From assembly GCA_002224055.1 (NCBI GenBank), contig AZLU01000093.1, positions 86,730 to 150,729 on the forward strand: a DNA stretch of 64,000 bases, given 5' to 3'. The notes under the pieces were generated by a model. The model was not told where the DNA came from, searched no databases, and saw only the letters and a program-made list of their open reading frames with translations. This document shows positions 1-11,561 of this stretch, piece by piece. This DNA comes from Pezizomycotina sp. ARF18 (taxonomy: Eukaryota > Ascomycota). A program made the translations under genes and the position numbers. The first letter of the stretch is position 1; every line of letters starts with the position of its first letter.

Positions 1-498
1 ATCTTCGTCTTTGTTTCCGGAGGTTTATGTAGCTAAATTCTAACTTTCTCAACATATTGCAGCAAGAATTTGAAGGAAGAAGAAAGAGAAGGGAAGTAGG
101 CTTGTAACCTATGATTAGGCATAATAATTCGAACACGGGCGGTAGACCTTTCTTCTCATGAAGCAATTCATTCCGCTCAACTGGAATATATTACTGTAAG
201 AAAGGGGTAAAACATTGGCACTGAGCCTATATTCAGATTCATTGCGACGAAACCGATTAAATTAGTAGAATTAGGCGTGCCAGCTACATTTCCAGGTCGA
301 CTAGTTAATCCAAGAGCTCTAAAAAGGAAGTTTACGCGAACGTAGCACTCTCGAATAAAGGCCCGATAAAAAGCTCTGAAAATCGGCGTCACGGTCTTCC
401 TAGTCATTGTATTCATAATAATCGTCCTCGAGTCCATCCTCTATTTTGGGGTCCCTGCTCCTTCTACTTGTCGCAGTGTATTCCCAGCTCTTGTTGTC

Positions 499-868
499 TC
501 AGCTGCTGCTGTTGTTGTTCCCGTTGTTTTGTTGTTCTTGCTGCTGCTGTTCAAGTTTATGTTGCTCCATCAGTAATTTCTTGGCTTTTCTTTCTCGCTC
601 CTATCGAGCCAATTCTTCCCAGTTTCTCTCCAGATATTCTGCAGTTTGATATATTTGGCTTCCTTCTCGTCATCTGTCCACGCTAGGTATCTTTGATGTT
701 CCATTCCTTCTTGCGCGCTTTCCCACATTTTGGACAGCGCCAGGCACGGCTTTTGTCTTCAGACGCAATCTTCGCATATACATAATTGCAAAACATTGTA
801 TTGACGCATCGATCGATGTCCGCTAAGCGACAGCCACATTTTGTATAACTTGTGTATATTTCGTACAC
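499..868 (-). pseudogene. Decayed Cys-rich, Gln-rich protein gene
   Basis: I do not recognise the family. Reading leftward from 868, the first frame has a compact set of cysteines (CGC, DRC, MFC, then CPKCGKARKKEW), which looks like a small zinc-binding module of about 50 residues. The frame then breaks near 690. Coding character continues in other frames, with YLAWTDDEKEAKYIKLQ and then a charged helix (LERNWEELAR, KAKKLLMEQHKLEQQQQ) that ends in a Gln/Asn run before the stop at 499-501. At least two shifts are needed to join the parts. It could be a real gene with sequence errors or a relic. No promoter or intron is clear upstream. Confidence 0.4.
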
Positions 869-2394
869 ATCCCAAAGAAAAGTCGCTGTGCGTTATGAGG
901 ATAAGTTTGGTCTTAGTTGCAGGTTTGAGTATGACTTCCTCTTCTAGGGGAATTGCCTTGGATCTAGGCCAATCGGCACGTCGTCTTATCAGGTGATGTG
1001 GATGATGGTAGAGAGGAATCGATCAGTGTCCAATCTCATGGTATAAGCGTATAGTTTTCCTCCGCAGACAAGCTTGATGCCTGCGTCGTTTGGATCTTAA
1101 GTTGACGCAAATGCAACCTGAATAGCATTAAGTTGCAGGAAAGATTTATACTCCGTATTATCTCAACTTTTCCGGTCGATCAAGTTCTCGCTGGTGGATT
1201 TTTCGCTCCTGCTTCTGGACGCCCTTTCCGGTAAAGCCAACACGACCCCGTTGCTCTGGCGGTATTCTAACTGACCTTTTATGAGAAAAATTTGACAAAA
1301 TTTAATCTTGAATGAATGCACTTAAGTAATTGCTTTCTTGCTATTATTATTTGGCAATATAATATCAACACCCAGAAGTACTGTAAGGCAAGAATTAGCA
1401 AACTTCAACACCAAAAAATGAACTGAAACTGATACTAATACTTTCTTTCAATGACCAAAACTTTTTTCTACAAACTTTTATTTGCATCTTAGTTGATAAG
1501 GCTTGCTAGGTAAGAATTATTTCTAGTTTATTTATTTATTCATCTTCTTTTTCAGAATATATATAGAGAGATCACGGGAATAATGGCTAAGATCAAGACT
1601 ATATTAAGACAATGTAAACATTCTTCAGAGCTAACTAGCGGTTAAGTGGAGGAGTACTCGATTTTTATTAATCCACCAACCCGCCCTTCTCCCCCCTTCC
1701 CCCACTCCTTTTTTTTTTTTTTTAGGTTCTCCCTCCTACGTTGACAACTAAATATGCGATTACGGCTATGAATGTTCTGATCTCTTTCTCTCTGCTGTCC
1801 TTCAAGTTCTTGTGGCTGCCCCTACAATTCTTTCCTTTTTCGCCTTTGGTCTCTTCTTCTTTGGTATATTTCTTCCTTGTGGGTTTGGCCATAATCTCGG
1901 CTTTTTGCCCAGAACTAGAGGTTTTGTCTCACCAAAGTACTGTGAATGAAGGGAGACAGGAGCAGAACCATGGATTTCCGAAGCTCTGCACAATATCATT
2001 TTATAGGTGCTTGTGGATCATTTGGTAGTCAGTTTAGTAATTGTAGCTTGAAATATTTGCTCTTCATATTGGAACTCGCGATATATATCCTAGAAGAAGT
2101 ATATGAATATAATGGTTCAGGATAGAGTAAATTCCACCAAGCAGTTTTGATGGAAATGAGTCATACTCAGAAAACATACACGCTAGCTTGAAAGTTCCTC
2201 CTCTTATGTTTATGAGCTTGAAGATATAGATACTTCAAACGCATCTTCTCCGTACATTGTATCTTCATAGAAACTCCAAAATCAGTTCGAGAGAGTAATT
2301 CTCTCTTTGTTTAGGGTGTCACGGAGACAGGCTTTACGAATGTGCCTTTAGAGATTTTCAAGGTGCGTTGTACAGAAATCGTCCCTGAATACCT
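869..2394. other. Intergenic, no supportable gene
   Basis: I see no convincing coding region. A Lys/Glu-rich minus-strand stretch around 1760-1990 reads like a charged helix in two frames but has no recognisable motif. There is a 15-base T run near 1710-1726. Confidence 0.4.
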
Positions 2395-2640
2395 CTATCT
2401 TCTCTTAAACCTCTCTGCAGCTCTTGCGTTATAGTTCTCTGTTACTCGTCTCCTGCTCTTCTTGCTTCTCTCGCTGCAAGCGCTCTCATCGCTCCTAGCT
2501 CCTCTAAACGCTTGCAGTATTGCAAACAGGCATAAGTCTTTGATCTCATACTTCTCTAATTTGAGGCTTGTGCCGACGCAAAGTTATCCTTCGGGATGAC
2601 ATACGAACTTCATCTCAGCTGCTTCCAACAACTACACGAT
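2395..2640 (-). pseudogene. Relic of KFVCxPEG family, copy 1
   Basis: Minus-strand relic. From the ATG at 2613 the frame reads MKFVCHPEG, then an in-frame stop, then LCVGTSLKLEKYEIKDLCLF and a basic Ser/Arg stretch to a stop at 2395-2397. A neighbouring frame carries a better helical continuation (QYCKRLEELGAMRALAAREA), so at least one shift has occurred. It resembles the segment at 4481-4720, which has KFVCDPEG followed by a Thr/Leu stretch and an Ala/Arg helix. The family is not recognised. The shared motif and order are seen directly; common descent is inferred. Confidence 0.4.
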
Positions 2641-3645
2641 TAGTAGTGCCTATAAACGAGGCGGCACATTCTTTTCCTCTCCCTTCTTTTGCTTCCTAAT
2701 TCGTTTCCGTGAAGTATCTGTGGAGTGTCTTGGCTCCCCAAAAAAACATTTCGGTGTGGAGTGCATTCTCCTAGTTTCGAACGTCGTGAAAGTTCAAGTT
2801 AATTGACGGTTATCTGGATGGTAACCAAAGCTCCGCGTCTATCAATTGGTATTTTATTTCCCACCTTGAGATCCTCGTCGTTTACTTCCGAATTTCAATT
2901 GTATGTATACCATTCATCTAGTAGTTCTAGTATGTACCAACGCACTAGTATTAAAATGTAGCAGATTTAGGCACCGAACTGACATTTACGGCGCCTGAAG
3001 TGCATTTTTACGCACTGAAAAGATCCGTAACCCGCTTGAAAGATCGGAGAAAGAAGCGTGCTTGTCCCCTTTGCTTTGTTGTTCTTGCTCTTTATCACTA
3101 AAATCTAACAATGTGCAAGAAATGGCGTGCGTTCGAAGTTACGCGTCAACGGCTCACGGCATTCGCCATCTTGTTTGCCGGTTTCTTCATCCATATCCAC
3201 AGACCGTAAACCGTTGATATTTGGCGTTCAGATTACAATATTTAAATGGTTTCGCTACTAATCATCTCAGAGCCTGCTGCAAATTTGCTTCCGCAGCTCT
3301 CTGCACCGAACGCCTCCTTCAAAACCGTGAGAGAAGTAGCTCTGCGTTGTTGAACAACATGGGTTATCCGTCCACTAATGCATATTTAGACGACTTGGGC
3401 GTGACCCCTACCACGATGGTTCAACGAAATGCTCTTGGCGCTGACAAAAATCGTACATAAAATGTCATTGCGGTCCCTGACTTTAAATTTCCAGTTCATC
3501 ATAACGATCTTGCGATCCAGAGAAAGGTATAATCTTGAGCTATCCGTATCCAAATAGATAATAGCCAACTAGCATCGTCTACTGACTCTCAGCAGCTCCA
3601 TCCCAAGCAAAGAGAGCAATAAACCGAGTGTAAAAAGAATCCAAC
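2641..3645. other. Intergenic, no supportable gene
   Basis: Read on both strands. There are only short open frames without recognisable motifs. Confidence 0.4.
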
Positions 3646-3930
3646 ATGAGCCGTAATCACAATCGCCGCCAGGAAAGTGAAGCGGGGTTCGAGGGTCATA
3701 TGCGAATTCTCCACGTGGCCATCATGACTATAATGAGCGGGGTACATCCACGTATTGGTGCGGACGCCGCCAACGCGATTGCGAAAGGCATAGTCGATGA
3801 TGGAGGAGCAGGATGCGACCAATGGGTAGAAATATCGCAACTTTCTGATGCATCGCGTCACCGATGAAATGAGAGTGTATTGATATGCAGGCGTAGACAC
3901 TCGGCCACTACGATTAAGACCGCATGGTTC
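3646..3930 (+). pseudogene. Small-protein family member (copy H), broken
   Basis: Member of the small family described at 24854-25177. The ATG at 3646 opens MSRNHNRRQESEAG. EGHMRILHVAIMTIMS then aligns with EEHIEVFRGAISDVLS of copy F, and AANAIAKGIVD aligns with AEHFAPKIVD. The frame then shifts near 3790. The third frame carries ATNG, a stop, KYRNFLMHRVTDEMRV, matching MTNANRDLTMHDIYDHMK. Coding-like sequence may continue to about 4070 (AVKRVEYFDKLMKNW in yet another frame). It is broken by one shift and two stops. Together with copy A it lies far from the main cluster and on the opposite strand. Confidence 0.5.
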
Positions 3931-4480
3931 AGTTGGTTGTTTGAATGGGAGCCCACGGAGAGAGAGGCGGAGGAGATGCTGTTAAACGTGTCGAATACTT
4001 TGACAAGCTAATGAAGAACTGGAGATCTACACGCAAAAATCTAATCTCATACTTTGAGGAGCGTCGGCAAGTCCCTGCTCCGTTTTTATCTTTTCAAATG
4101 AGGATACATCACATACTAGAATCAGATAACATGCTCTCTGATTTTTTAGTATCTTGTATTTCTAGCTTGTTATGTTTTAAAAATGTTAGAATACTCAGTA
4201 GTTCACCAGCGGCCTCGTTGATTGAAGATCTAGCACTGCAGTTCTCTTGAGGATGTATCTTTTAGGACTATAAATAACGAAAATAAACAAACCTAATATA
4301 AAAAGAACGATGAAAAATACTTAATAAACGCCCGCATTGATAATACAATCCATAATTACTATAATCCATTCCCGATAACTTACATCTTCCGACGAGTGAC
4401 GGAAGCTAAAAAATGGATATACGGATGCGTACATATGATCATTGGACTGTTTCAAATCTAAGATCTAGAAAAATCGTCCC

Positions 4481-4720
4481 TTAATATTCTTGCTTCCGCC
4501 GCAAAACAATCTCACTGTTCACCCTCTCCCTGGTATCACCTCTCCTCCCCTTCTCCTCCCACAAACGCTTTCGCCGCTCTAATATGTCGCCGCAGGAGTT
4601 CGTGGTTGAGACAGTAAGCCTGGATCTGAGTAGCCTCTCGTTTAAGGTTTTTGTCAGTGCAGAGCGGCCCTCAGGATCGCAGACGAACTTGACGTCTTTG
4701 AGTTCCAAGCAGCCGCAAAT
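4481..4720 (-). pseudogene. Relic of KFVCxPEG family, copy 2
   Basis: Reading leftward the frame opens CLELKDVKFVCDPEGRSA followed by LTKTLNER. The neighbouring frame then has the better continuation (QAYCLNHELLRRHIRAAKAF), so a single-base shift sits near 4650. Compared with the relic at 2395-2640, the KFVC-x-PEG core and the following order of a Thr/Leu stretch and an Ala/Arg helix are shared. I do not know the function. No intact start was found. Confidence 0.4.
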
Positions 4721-5750
4721 GTAAACGGTTATAGATGACGGTGCACATGGCTGATTTTTTTTTTCTTTCCGAGATAATAGGTATCTATCTTTCGACTCAA
4801 CATAGAACAGGTTTATGAATACGTGAAGATTTTTAGTTTCGAATAGTCTAGTCGGGTCTTAGGAGGTAAGAGTGGGCCATCTCGAAGCTCCCTGGGTTGT
4901 ATAAATACCGGTAATTCCTAGGCGCCAATTTCAAACTTCAGATTCTAATCCGACTCCCAATCCTCAAGCTCTTTCACATACAGAACGCTGTGGTTTGTGA
5001 GGATTGAGCGCGTTCGCGTATCCGAGTCCTGAGGCATATTTAATAGACATAAAATATCTGTAACCTTTTTTGAGGAGCAGAAAGAAAAACACTATACTCT
5101 GATCATTCTTTTGCTTTGTTGATGTCAATATCGATGGCCATTAGATCTAGAATTCAAAAGCAGCATGCACTAAGCGGCATGTCTTCCGACGCGGCTTAGT
5201 ATATCCTTGCATTTATAGGCTTATTCTCGAACTTGAGTTCGGTTAGCTAGAGATCGAAAATTCTGAAGATTGAAATTGGATGCTTATCCAATTTTAGTTT
5301 ATCCACTACTTTGACAGGATGCCCTGCCATTCAAATGTATCGCAGTTCTCGGCCCTGCATCCTGGCTGCGATAGCCGCTCTCTTGCAGGCCGTTAGGACC
5401 ATACGCTCCTCTATAAGTTATCAATTCTATGATTCGCTTCACGCATCAAGGACTCCGGCACCTTCTGTCGTCTTTTTCTCCCACAAGCCTTATAAAACTA
5501 TCTAACAGCATGTAAGTTGGTATCGAGGCTAAAGTTTCACATGAAGAAATAATTATTCTGTGTGAACGTCGAGAAGAACGTATAAAAGGTCTTCTGGCTA
5601 GTTAATCTGTCTTTCTAATCCATAATCTCGACCTCAGAATCTCAAAGCAAGTCATTGTCAGTTTAAAGTCGCCCGAAGAAACAGATAGCACCCCGGGCCT
5701 ACGACACATCAAAGCTTACAATTCAGCGAATTCTTCTCAGAGAAAGCGCT
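4721..5750. other. Intergenic, no supportable gene
   Basis: No gene seen. Several short open frames lack motifs. This stretch would contain the promoter of copy A downstream, but no clear TATA element stands out. Confidence 0.35.
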
Positions 5751-6195
5751 ATGCCTAACCAAAACCAGCTTGCCCACCTCGCAGCACTTGATCGTTCTGG
5801 CGAAATGCTCTCGTCATCCTCCTGACGGATCTCAGCCCAACACCAACCACGGTACCGCAATGAACATAGCTAACGAGATCGTCGCTAGACGAACTGATAG
5901 AATGTCGCTGCTTACAAACCCACAACGCAATCTGCTAATGCACGAGATATATGGCTACCTAAGGGGCGTAATAGCTTCGCGGCTCGAGAGCTCGGATACT
6001 ACGACTATGATCGGGTTGTTGAGCCGGTCGATGAGTATGATCCAGATGCGTAGGACTGACGGTGCTTGGCACATTATTGCTCGGGCTCGAGATCCCGGGT
6101 ATCGTATGGGAGCTAACTGCGACCGCTACACGTGGATAGTTCATGACTTGAATCGCTGGCTGTGTTGTCATACAGAACTCCCTAAGCACGGATGA
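5751..6195 (+). pseudogene. Small-protein family member (copy A), broken
   Basis: Plus-strand member of the small family. The ATG at 5751 opens MPNQNQLAHLAALDR. One shift later the next frame reads FWRNALVILLTDL, the counterpart of VFRGAISDVLSEIL in copy F. A second shift brings in the frame that stays open to 6195, with ANEIVARRTDRM and then LLTNPQRNLLMHEIYGYL, which aligns with APKIVDVWRKGL and MTNANRDLTMHDIYDHM. The C-terminal third (to PKHG) is longer than in copy F. Two single-base shifts break it as sequenced. The homology is seen in the order and spacing of three motifs. Confidence 0.55.
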
Positions 6196-6541
6196 GGCCA
6201 ACAGGTGCTACAAAGACTACAATGTTTTGCTCTCGTCTTAAAATCCTTTTCTTTTTTTCTCGTGCACCGTGACGAGAGACTGCCCACCGACTACCTATCT
6301 CTTCTGATAGAATCATGGAAGTATATCGCTTGTTATGTCCTGATAACTGAGCGTGGGTATGTACTTTCTTTATTGGAGGACTTCAATAGGGTTCATGCTA
6401 CATAGATCCTACCAAGATAGATTAGTTAATACACTAGATCTGAATTAAAAGAATGAAGAAATACGTCGTGAAAGTACGTGTTCATTATATTAAAATTACA
6501 TATTGGATAGCCATCCGCCTTAGTACAGAATTCCCAAAGCT
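6196..6541. other. Intergenic, no supportable gene
   Basis: No gene or repeat recognised between copy A and the stop of the split serine-hydrolase pseudogene. Confidence 0.35.
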
Positions 6542-7022
6542 TCAATGCTTCCTCAGTTTAATCCCCAGCGCCGGAACCTCCAACCCACCACCTTCTATCA
6601 TACTCAAAAACAACAACATCCACGGCTTCCCAATTAATAGTCCAAATATCACCACTAAAAGTGTCGTGCACTACTAATACACCAACCCATTCTGCTCCTT
6701 CGTTACGATCGTCTCCGGCGAAATCCTCCACCTAATCCCTTCCTCATCAACAGTATACAACCTAAAACTTCTCGTCGCCGCACTGACACCGTACAACAAC
6801 GCGTAATTACCGATCATATCAAACCCGTCACTAAAGAATCCCGAAATCCTAAATCCCGGCCCTCGTCCTCTGTAATCGTAAAGTTCGCTTTATCAAAAGA
6901 ATAAGTACCAGCATACTTGTTCGCCGCAGGGGTAACAGCCAGCTCCTCCGCCGCTGATAATATTCCTAAATAGCGCATTTTGGAGTACGTATATCGCGAC
7001 CCCGCGCGGGTGATGAAGCAAG
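6542..7022 (-). pseudogene. Beta-lactamase-like serine hydrolase, C-terminal part
   Basis: 3' part of the gene whose 5' part lies at 11875-12406; the copia element at 7023-11874 separates them. Minus-strand frames read AANKYAGTYSFDKANFTIT, then after a one-base shift FSDGFDMIGNYALLYGVSA, RSFRLYTVDEEGIRW, then INWEAVDVVVFEYD, and finally EVPALGIKLRKH with a stop at 6542-6544. This is the order of the beta-rich C-terminal domain of fungal beta-lactamase-related serine hydrolases (the YAGTY, WE-VD and ALR-K blocks). At least three shifts and a stop separate the blocks. The catalytic domain is not here. Together with the missing core at 12.1 kb this is a dead gene. Confidence 0.6.
7018..7022. repeat. 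Target-site duplication, left copy (GCAAG)
   Basis: GCAAG directly abuts the 5' LTR. The identical GCAAG lies at 11875-11879, directly after the 3' LTR. Five bases is the usual Ty1/copia duplication length. Confidence 0.75.
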
Positions 7023-7333
7023 TGCTAGCTATTGGGCATGCCAAGAGGCATGACAAGTCTATAGGCATCGAGGTAATGCTTGTATAGCTGAGGAACAAGG
7101 AACTTCAGCTAGAGATATCAAGATCTCAGCTATAGATGTTAAGGAGATTACGACGATAAGGCTCTGCGAGCCGTCGAGGTAGACTATATATATTATATTA
7201 AGATTATAGTATTATTAGTTTATTATATATAGTATTATATATTCCCTTAGTTAGTCTAGTTAGTTTAGAGTTAAATCTATAAGTTCGATCCTATCCTATA
7301 TTATTAGATATATACCATATATCTACGCTAGCA
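7023..7333 (+). repeat. 5' LTR of copia element
   Basis: Starts TGCTAGCTATT and ends GCTAGCA, giving TG..CA termini. It aligns with 11562-11874 over its full length with about two one-base indels. The remaining differences are C/T or G/A. The outer 100 bases keep many more C and G than the matching part of the 3' LTR. Confidence 0.9.
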
Positions 7334-7351
7334 GGTTATAAGCCTAATTAG
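7334..7351 (+). promoter_or_regulatory. Primer binding site (half-tRNA type)
   Basis: GGTTATAAGCCTAATTAG follows the 5' LTR directly. With one G to A change undone it would read GGTTATGAGCC, complementary to the anticodon arm of initiator tRNA-Met (loop with CAU) rather than to a tRNA 3' end. Drosophila copia is known to prime from such a cleaved tRNA half. The match is seen; the priming mode is inferred. Confidence 0.55.
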
Positions 7352-10300
7352 TAACATATCTTAATAAACGTATAGACTTACTTCTTAATCTTCCTAAACG
7401 ATATATCTTACGATATCTCTCTTACTAAGTTTAACGAGGTAAAGCTAAAGCTAATCTTACAAACTACCTCGATTAGAGTATACACATAACTACGTTCCTT
7501 AAATATAATAAAGTCTAAGATATTACTAGTAAACCGCTTAAAGCTACGGTAGCTAACGTAAAGCCTAATACTAAAGATTAAAATAATAACTTAAAGACGT
7601 ATACTATTATTAAAGCTTACTACGAGGTAAAGACTCGACGTACTTATCTACGATCTACTAATAATAGCGCGAATAAGGTATAAGATACCTTAAGTTTAGT
7701 ATATATCGCTATTACCGCTATTAGTAAGCCTTATATTAGAAAATAATTAAGGTAGATTCGACTTAAGAATAAAGTCGATATTTAAGAATTTATATAGAAG
7801 TATTAAGATCTTATTAGAATATATAATAAGATATTAGGCTTAATCTTAATAGAGAAGACTAAGGCGGAGACGGCGGAGAAGACGGAGCTAGGTATAGGCC
7901 TAAAGAATAATATAGCTATAGTAGAGGCTATTAATCTCGTCTATAGTAACCTTAATAGCGACTAGGAGACGTTTATCACGAACTTTAATAGATAACGGAT
8001 TTAATAATAAAGAACCGACCCTCGATATACTCGAAAAGGCGCTACTCGTTAAAGAAGTAAAGCGTAAAATATAATATACCGGAGACGTTAGCTCTAAGAA
8101 TAATAAGGCGCTATTTAGAAGGAATAGCCGAGGTAAAACCTAAAGAAACGATAAGAAGGTTTATAAGTTCGAGGATAAATATTACTACTACGATAAGGTC
8201 AGATATAAGAGGGACTATAGAAAGCGTATAAAGGATAAGAAGATAGCGGTAATAACGGGTATTAGGCCTTATAGTATAAACCTTAGTACGAGATACTAGC
8301 TCTTAAAGAATAATCCGGTAGTTCTCGACTTAGGCGTATCTTCTTATATAACGATAGTAAGAGAAGTATTTTCTACCTATAAACCTCTCTTAAAGCTATA
8401 GAATATTACGATCGGTAATAAAAAGTACTATAGACTATTAGTACTAGCTTAGTATTTATAAAGCTTAGTAGAGAGCACGGCGGTAGTCTTATTAAACTTA
8501 AGAATACGCTATACGCTCTAAAGATAAAGTATAGCCTATTCTCGATCTCTCGCGTAATAAGGTAGGATATATAATAACAATCCGATAAAGTAGATATACG
8601 ATAACTAGACCGGGCTAAAGATTAAAGCTACTATAAAAATAGGACTATAAAGATCTTAGGTAAGATTATAATACTATAAGGAAGAGTTTAGCTCTCGTTA
8701 CTATATAAGAATATATAAACGGCTCGGATATATCGGTAAAAATTATATTAAACGAATAATTAAGTATAGAAGCGTTATAGTATTACTAAAGACGATAGAG
8801 ATCTATAGCTATATTAACTACGAGGCCTATAGACTTACTAAATTAAAGACTATACTAAACCGCGAAAACCCCGTTTAGGTAAGTATAAGCTAATAGAGAT
8901 AATCTTCTTAGATTTCTACTAATAGGCGTATATAAAGAGCCTCGGAGATTATATAGGGTTTATTATTTTTTTTAAAGGAATAGTCAGAAGTTTAGATCTA
9001 CTTTATAAAAGATAAAAAGGTAGAGACGATACTCTTATACTTTAATAATACTCTTAAGATAGCTAAACGTTAGTCGAACCTTAAGCTTATTAAGCTATAA
9101 TACGATAAAAGTAAAAAATATACCTTAATCGATAGACGCTATAATAAAATAGGAATCGTAGTCTATATCTTAGCTATATACGTATTTAATAAAATAGCGT
9201 ACCTAAAAAGCTTAATTAGATTCTTATCGATAGATTAAAAATAATATTAGCCGCGTCGGAATTACCGCCGTAGCTATAGATAGAGGCGGTAAATTATTAT
9301 AATCTAATTTATAACTATACGCTATTAAGGCCGCTCGAGGTACTAAAGAATAGTAAATAGACGATACCGTAGGGAAGATAGAAAGGTAGAACTCCCGATA
9401 TCTTAAACTTTAAGATATTAGTAAACTATACTACGTATATATTAATAATAAACTTTAGAAAAAGCTAGATAATACTATTAAGAAAATATATTTTATAGGC
9501 CTAGAGGCTTATAATATCTACTAAGTCTAAATTCTACTATTTATAAAGTACTAATCTATAGAGATATTAGATTCTAATTAAATCGACCTTTAAAGTATAT
9601 AACTTTGTAGAGGATAATAAAGATTCTCTAAGTATATTAAAACGGTAACAGCGCTAGATTAAATTAAAACTTAATTTCTAATCGTTAATTAGATATCTAC
9701 GAGACGATTATACTAGAATAGCCCGAGGATAAAAGTAAAGATCTCGATAACGCTAGTCTATAGCTAAGATCCGAGGATGCTTACTTTATAGAGGAAGTTA
9801 CGTAGATACTATAAGATAGATTATAACGATTAACTAAAGATAATAGGCGTATTCCCGAATCGCTAAAGATAAGATCTAGTAATTAAACTATAAAGATACC
9901 CTATAGGCTAAGATACGTTAGTAAAGATCTAATAGCTATACGCCTTAAGAGAAGGCCTATAAAGGATTAATAGTATATATCGATAAACTAGAGCTACTTA
10001 CCTACGAAGAGGCTATAAGCTCTATAAACTATAAGGGATAGTATATATCGATAGATTAAGAACTATTCTCGATTAAAGAATAAGACGTATAGAAATCTAT
10101 AGATTTTAAGATCTCTTCCCGGAAGATAATATCGTCAATAGTAAATAGGTATTTAAGTATAAGCGCGATATTACTAGTTAGATTATAATATTAAGTCGAG
10201 ACTAGTTACTTAAAGCTTTATATAAAAGTAAAAGATTAATTATAACGAGATATACGTATTGGTAGCTAAGATATTAATAGTAAGCTATTCTTTGTATTAG

Positions 10301-11553
10301 TAGCCTAACTTAATCTTAAATATAAGTAGATAGATATAATAACGGCCTTCTTTATATCTAAACTAAAGTAGAGAATTATCGTTAGGCTTTTAGAAGGGAG
10401 TAAAATTAATAGATTAGTTTAATTAATAAAAACTCTATACGGCCTTAAATAGTTACCTCGAAAATAGTACGGAGAACTTATCTTAGTTTTTAAATTACTA
10501 AAGTTTAAAGTTTATTAGCTCGATAATAGTTATTTATTAGTAAGGATTATTAGCTAATAATAATTATCTATATTAATAATCTATTAATAGCTAGATCTAA
10601 TAAATATAAAGTCGAGATACTTAAGCGAGATCTTAGTTTATACTTTAAGATAAAGGATATAGGGCCGGTAGCTTATTTCTTAGATATATAGATAAAAGAC
10701 TAGGTCTAAAGATCGACGTCGCCTAGTACTATATTAGTCCGTATATATACGATCGCTCCTTAAGAGATTTAGGCTTAAAGATACTTCTAGGATTAATACT
10801 CCTATAGAAAAGAAAAGTATCCTTAAACGAAGGATTAAGATACTATACTAGTAGTATAGTATCGATAGATAGTAAAAAGTTTAATCTATACTTTATTTAC
10901 TAGGCTAACCGATACCTTCGCTATCTTAACGTTAGAGTAATACGTTAGCGAAGTAAACTAAACTTATAAAAAGGTAATAAAAAGTACTATAATATTAGGA
11001 AAATCTCTCGATTATACGCTTACGTATTATACCTATAAGATAGAGGATAAAATATTAGATTATATATCTATATAGACGCCGACTAGGCCGAATATAAGCT
11101 TACTTATAAATCTACTACTAACTATATAATAACGTTTAACGGAATAGCTATCTTATACTATTTAAAAAAGTAATACTATAGCTACTAATAGTATAAGGTA
11201 GAATATATAGCTATAGGGAGGCTTTATAGGAAGCTCTCTAAATACTTTAGATACTAAAGGATATATAGTAGCCTTTAAGTTTAAGGCTCCTAATAATATC
11301 GAGATATATATAATAATTAAAGTACTATTAGTATTATGAAGGATCCTAAATACTATAGTAGAACTAAGTATATCGATATATAATATTATTTTATAAGGGA
11401 ACTAGTTCGAGAAGGAACTATCGAGCCTTATATATAAATCGGAGGATAATATCGCGGATATGCTTACTAAACCGCTTATAAAGATATCTTACGATAGCGC
11501 TATAAAGGCTATAGGTATAAGAAGATAGGATAAAGATTATTAATATTATCGAT

Positions 11554-11561
11554 AAGGGAGG
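11554..11561 (+). promoter_or_regulatory. Polypurine tract of copia element
   Basis: AAGGGAGG immediately before the TG of the 3' LTR, the expected site for plus-strand priming. It retains its G residues although the surrounding DNA is RIP-mutated. Confidence 0.7.

Noticed and set aside
3589-3900. 103-residue minus frame with a hydrophobic C-terminus
   Set aside because: The plus strand of the same DNA aligns with the small-protein family (copy H), so the minus frame is a shadow.
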